Source: an uncultured Flammeovirgaceae bacterium (GTDB taxonomy: Bacteria > Bacteroidota > Bacteroidia > Cytophagales > Cyclobacteriaceae). From it: DNA of 32,230 nt. The notes below the pieces were generated by a model, which did no database searches, was not told the DNA's origin, and worked only from the letters and a program-made list of their open reading frames with translations. The position numbers and the translations under genes were made by a program. Position 1 is the first letter of the stretch. Every line of letters begins with the position of its first letter. Shown here in pieces: positions 29,404 to 32,230 of this stretch. Location: positions 1 to 32,230 of the forward strand of contig CAJXAT010000018.1 of assembly GCA_913050055.1 (NCBI GenBank), in the 5' to 3' direction.

Positions 29404-30051
29404 TCATAAGCTATAAGCAAGTAAATAATTCAATATGGGCACAATGTTGATTCGATATTGTTCATTGATTTCGGTCGACATAATATGACCTAAGACTTGA
29501 TGATCATCTATCAACTCTGTTTTCAGTTCATTTTTAAAGCTCAGTTGAGTTTGTCCACATATTTTGATCAATACTTCTTTAACCATCCATATTTTACAAA
29601 GATTGAAAGCGTTGTTTTTATGCCGATACTCACTCAGATGGAGGAGTTTAGATTGAATCTTGATTAATTGGTTTCTGGGGGATTCAATATCAATACCACA
29701 AGGCGCATCCAAATGAATCATGGCAGCAGCCATAGGAAAAGAGTGTGTTATTGAAATGTTTGCCGCATGGCCGATGAGGAAAGGCTTTCCTGCGGTCGTT
29801 TTAGCAATGCCTGCATAGGAAATTTCAAATAGTGAGGCAAGATGCATGACCAATAATCGGGTCGCTAGCCATTCGCATTTTTTTTTATCATTCTTGTGCG
29901 GGGCTGACGAGCCCGCTAATCGGGCTAATTCAGTTGCCGTTTCGGTGATATTCCAAACGGCATAAGTGCTTACCTTGTTTATTTTGTTGGTTAAGAATAG
30001 TGGCATTTGAGTAAATAGATCATGCAATTGTAATACTTTTGATGTTAACAT
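29404..30051 (-). CDS. 4'-phosphopantetheinyl transferase superfamily protein (Sfp-like)
   Basis: This 215-residue enzyme transfers the phosphopantetheine arm from CoA to carrier-protein serines. Conserved positions: H103 (ISITHSFP), the metal-binding D121 and E123 (CGIDIESPR) and W155 with K158-E159 and K163 (KIWMVKEVLIK). The N-terminal half contains the ATRLL segment and GKPFL, typical of Sfp-type enzymes. Size is normal. The target may be fatty-acid ACP or a secondary-metabolite carrier; no carrier gene is adjacent. Its ATG (30051) lies only two bases from the divergent WD40 gene start. Confidence 0.9.
   Translation of the reverse strand: MLTSKVLQLHDLFTQMPLFLTNKINKVSTYAVWNITETATELARLAGSSAPHKNDKKKCEWLATRLLVMHLASLFEISYAGIAKTTAGKPFLIGHAANISITHSFPMAAAMIHLDAPCGIDIESPRNQLIKIQSKLLHLSEYRHKNNAFNLCKIWMVKEVLIKICGQTQLSFKNELKTELIDDHQVLGHIMSTEINEQYRINIVPILNYLLAYSL
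30006..30041 (+). promoter_or_regulatory. Candidate promoter for WD40-DivIVA-folB, inside the opposing gene
   Basis: TTTG at 30006-30009 and TACTTTTG at 30034-30041 match the Bacteroidota -33 and -7 elements with a 24-base gap, the same gap as the candidate promoter at 17804-17839. Both elements lie within the 5' coding part of the opposite-strand phosphopantetheinyl transferase gene, and the -7 box ends 12 bases before the ATG at 30054. Confidence 0.5.
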
Positions 30052-30053
30052 TT

Positions 30054-30971
30054 ATGATAAACCGACCTTCAATAACAAAGGAACATAGCTTTACGGGCCA
30101 TAAAGATGCTATTTATGCTTTGTGTGGATTAAATGAGTATGAATTTGTTTCAGGTGGCGCAGATGGTCATATTATTAAATGGGATACAAATGGATATGCT
30201 GCTGGAAATGTAGTTGCAAAAGTTTCAACTTCTGTTTATGCGCTCAGCTATGATCCCTTGAGAGATCATCTATTTATAGGTCAAAATTTTGATGGACTAC
30301 ACGTTATTGACCCAGTAGCCAAACGAGAAATCACATCGCTTCAAATGACGAAGGCTCATATTTTTGATATCCAGTTTGATGATGATTTTCTTTACATAGC
30401 GACAGGTGATGGAGCTATTTATATTATCAGTCGGGAAAGCTGGAAGCTTGTAAAAATACTTAATTTATCCCAAAAGAGCGCCCGCACGTTGCAGGTCGAT
30501 GAGCATCGTATTTATGCCGGCTACAGTGATGGCTGCATACGGGTAATTAATAAGAAAAATTATAAACTTATCCAAGAAATACAGGCACATAAAAACTCTG
30601 TTTTTAGCTTGTGCATCGATCCTACGAATAATATGATATTGAGTGGGAGTAGAGATGCACATCTCAAAATCTGGTCACTTGAAGAGGGAAATACTTTATT
30701 TTTAGCAGACGATATAGTGGCCCATATGTACGCCATCAATCATATTAGCTATCATTCAAATGGTCATTATTTTGTAACTTGCAGTATGGACAAATCAATC
30801 AAGATTTGGGATTCCGGTACTTTTAAATTAATCCGAGTCATAGATAAGGGGCGTTATGCAGGTCATGGAACCTCAGTTAATAAGCTTTTGTCAATGCCAA
30901 ATAAAAATTCTTTAATATCTTGTAGTGATGATCGTACTATATCTGTCTGGGATATAAACTTTAGTAAATAA
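30054..30971 (+). CDS. WD40 repeat protein
   Basis: A 305-residue cytosolic beta-propeller with about six to seven WD40 blades. Recognisable blades include HKDAIYALCGLNEYEFVSGG with IIKWD, then HKNSVFSLCIDPTNNMILSG with HLKIW, then FVTCSMDKSIKIWD, and the last ISCSDDRTISVWD. The start is ATG 30054 (MINRPSITKEHSF); an earlier TTG at 30039 would overlap the opposite gene. There is no signal peptide or extra domain, so it is likely a protein-interaction scaffold. The DivIVA-like gene starts 1 bp after its stop, which suggests co-translation. The partner is unknown. Confidence 0.9.
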   Translation: MINRPSITKEHSFTGHKDAIYALCGLNEYEFVSGGADGHIIKWDTNGYAAGNVVAKVSTSVYALSYDPLRDHLFIGQNFDGLHVIDPVAKREITSLQMTKAHIFDIQFDDDFLYIATGDGAIYIISRESWKLVKILNLSQKSARTLQVDEHRIYAGYSDGCIRVINKKNYKLIQEIQAHKNSVFSLCIDPTNNMILSGSRDAHLKIWSLEEGNTLFLADDIVAHMYAINHISYHSNGHYFVTCSMDKSIKIWDSGTFKLIRVIDKGRYAGHGTSVNKLLSMPNKNSLISCSDDRTISVWDINFSK

Positions 30972-30972
30972 T

Positions 30973-31761
30973 ATGAGAATAACACCGCTGGAAATCAAAA
31001 GGAAAACCTTCGAAAAAAAACTTCGTGGGTTTGATAAAGATGAAGTAGATGCTTTTCTAGCATCTTTATCTCAAGAATGGGAGAAATTATTGAACGAAAA
31101 TAATGAGCTTAAAATAAAGCAAGAAACGGCTGAAATTGAGGTTAAAAAACTCCGTGAAGTTGAAAATTCATTGTTTAAAACACTCAAAACAGCAGAGGAT
31201 ACAGGGGCGAATTTGATTGATCAGGCCAACAAAGCGGCAGAGCTCCATCTCAGAGAGGCGCAAATGAATTCAGAGGCAGTAATGCGCGAGACCAAATCAA
31301 AAGCGACCAGAATTATAGAAGAGGCAGAGAATCAGGCTAAAAATTTGATTGTCGAGATGCAGGATATCATCAAGGACTTAGCCAAGAACTATCAAAGCAT
31401 TGAAAATCACAGAGACTCGTTAATTGGAGAGTTAAAAAATATTATTTTGGATATAACCGATAGAATCAACCGAGCAAGTAATCAGAAGGGGAACTTCAAA
31501 TTAGAGGATCACTTGATTAAAGTTAGGAAACAGGTTCACGATTCACGGTCGCTGATTGATAAGGAAGAGCCAATCGCACCGCCGGCACCGCTAGCTCCTA
31601 TTCCTCAAATCTCTAAGGATGATGTAGCAGCAACTGAAAAGCTCACTGAATTTATTAAATCCAAAGATACAACATCAAAAAAGAAGGAAAGTAAAAATAG
31701 AGAAGAAAAGGGATCAGTGAAAGATGAAAGTGAAGACGTTTCATTTTTTGATCAAATATAA
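30973..31761 (+). CDS. DivIVA domain-containing protein
   Basis: A 262-residue protein with an N-terminal DivIVA lipid-binding/dimerisation domain (RITPLEIKRKTFEKKLRGFD, KDEVDAFLASL). A long coiled coil (about 40-185) follows, then a Pro/Ala-rich linker (EEPIAPPAPLAP) and a Lys/Glu-rich tail ending SFFDQI. DivIVA proteins sense membrane curvature and recruit partners at poles or septa; the role in Bacteroidota is poorly defined. It lies 1 bp after the WD40 gene and 5 bp before folB, so the three genes form one unit. The domain call is strong; the function is inferred. Confidence 0.92.
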   Translation: MRITPLEIKRKTFEKKLRGFDKDEVDAFLASLSQEWEKLLNENNELKIKQETAEIEVKKLREVENSLFKTLKTAEDTGANLIDQANKAAELHLREAQMNSEAVMRETKSKATRIIEEAENQAKNLIVEMQDIIKDLAKNYQSIENHRDSLIGELKNIILDITDRINRASNQKGNFKLEDHLIKVRKQVHDSRSLIDKEEPIAPPAPLAPIPQISKDDVAATEKLTEFIKSKDTTSKKKESKNREEKGSVKDESEDVSFFDQI

Positions 31762-31766
31762 GGCTG

Positions 31767-32117
31767 ATGGCATTTGTTTCATTAGAGGGGATGGAGTTCT
31801 ACGCGCATCATGGATATCATAAAGAAGAGCGAAAAATAGGTAATAAATACAGTGTTGATGTCAAAATGGAGATCAATGTCGATTTGGCTGCTAAGGAAGA
31901 TAAATTAGAGGGGACGGTTGATTACGAACAGGTATATCAATTGATTTCAAAGGTAATGTCTAAAGAGGCGGCACTGCTAGAGTATTTGGCCAATCAAATT
32001 ATCGAACTTTTGAAAATCAAATTTCCACAAATCAAAAATGTTTGGGTAAAAGTGAGCAAATACAATCCACCTATACAAGGTCTTTGTCAACGGGCCGTAG
32101 TTGAATTGTCCTCATAA
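31767..32117 (+). CDS. folB: Dihydroneopterin aldolase
   Basis: This 116-residue enzyme splits 7,8-dihydroneopterin into 6-hydroxymethyl-dihydropterin and glycolaldehyde in folate synthesis. Active-site residues line up with known enzymes: E21 (GYHKEERKIG), Y53 (GTVDYEQV), E72 (LLEYLAN) and K98 (VKVSKYNPPI). Length is typical for the homo-octameric family. It is the last gene of the WD40-DivIVA-folB unit. Its final 31 bases overlap the end of a minus-strand open frame that resembles ispE (next entry). Confidence 0.95.
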   Translation: MAFVSLEGMEFYAHHGYHKEERKIGNKYSVDVKMEINVDLAAKEDKLEGTVDYEQVYQLISKVMSKEAALLEYLANQIIELLKIKFPQIKNVWVKVSKYNPPIQGLCQRAVVELSS

Positions 32118-32230
32118 TTCCGAAAAATAAACCCACGTGATTCAGTTCCCTCATGAAAATCAATTTCTTGAAAAACAGTATGAATATTATGATAACCGTT
32201 CTCTCTTTTATTAATAATCTTTAATCCTAT
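32087..32230 (-). pseudogene. IspE-like N-terminal fragment, runs off right edge
   Basis: On the minus strand the frame is open from the window edge to a TGA at 32087-32089. Its first residues, IGLKIINKRENGYHNIHTVF then QEIDFHE, match the N-terminal strand and loop of 4-diphosphocytidyl-2-C-methyl-D-erythritol kinase (pattern AKINxGLxIxxKRxDGYHxIxTxFxxID). After about 27 residues the resemblance stops (GTESRGFIFRNYEDN) and the frame ends, whereas a full IspE has some 260-300 residues. Neither other frame restores the family sequence. It is most simply a truncated or decayed ispE copy whose start lies beyond the window. A sequencing or assembly break at this spot would look the same. Confidence 0.55.

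Noticed and set aside
30039-30053. Upstream TTG start for the WD40 gene
   Set aside because: It would overlap the opposite-strand start codon and the -7 promoter box; ATG 30054 is simpler.

Overview
The window comes from a Bacteroidota chromosome, probably a free-living member near Cytophagales or Saprospirales (the order is a guess). The phylum rests on several independent signs: two large secreted proteins with C-terminal type IX secretion (T9SS) sorting domains, a PorV-type T9SS outer-membrane protein, a Bacteroidota-type LptD, a GH97 enzyme, a DUF1080 lipoprotein, and promoter elements of the TAnnTTTG type. The sequence is AT-rich throughout. I saw no tRNA, rRNA, CRISPR array or intact mobile element.

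Layout. (1) Bases 1-4.6 kb: carbohydrate genes on the + strand, namely a 5'-truncated GH97 alpha-glucosidase with the SusB-type inverting glutamates, a DUF1080 (3-keto-disaccharide hydrolase family) lipoprotein, and an exported Gfo/Idh/MocA oxidoreductase. (2) 4.6-11.5 kb: a T9SS-centred block. On the minus strand, a secreted FG-GAP/ASPIC-UnbV protein is followed 10 bp later by a PorV-like protein. Divergent from them is a secreted vanadium-haloperoxidase-like protein. The flanking and intervening non-coding stretches (about 220-750 bp) carry short coding remnants. (3) 11.5-14.8 kb: a tight four-gene unit, SDR - M42 aminopeptidase - TtcA - SDR; both SDRs have Ser and Arg where the usual catalytic Tyr and Lys sit. 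(4) 14.9-17.8 kb, minus strand: aroB - aroA - histidine-phosphatase lipoprotein. (5) 17.9-22.5 kb: proline dehydrogenase overlapping lysS (+), then fhs (minus). (6) 22.6-32.2 kb: a sterol-desaturase-family membrane oxygenase, lptD (minus), then an envelope operon (amidase - MCE/MlaD - SirB1-like), a 4'-phosphopantetheinyl transferase (minus), and WD40 - DivIVA-like - folB (+). The extreme right edge holds what looks like the N-terminal part of ispE on the minus strand, closed by a stop inside the end of folB.

How it fits together. From about 11.5 kb rightward the genes are housekeeping (shikimate, folate/one-carbon, tRNA charging and thiolation, envelope assembly), tightly packed and mostly typical. 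Leftward the region is accessory: secreted enzymes for sugars and halogen or phosphate chemistry, a secretion partner, wider gaps and decayed fragments. No clearly novel multi-gene system is evident. The best candidates for a second look are the PorV-cargo pair with the secreted haloperoxidase-like enzyme, the SDR/M42/TtcA/SDR unit, the divergent genes whose start codons lie 2 bp apart at 30.05 kb, and the truncated ispE-like fragment at the right edge.
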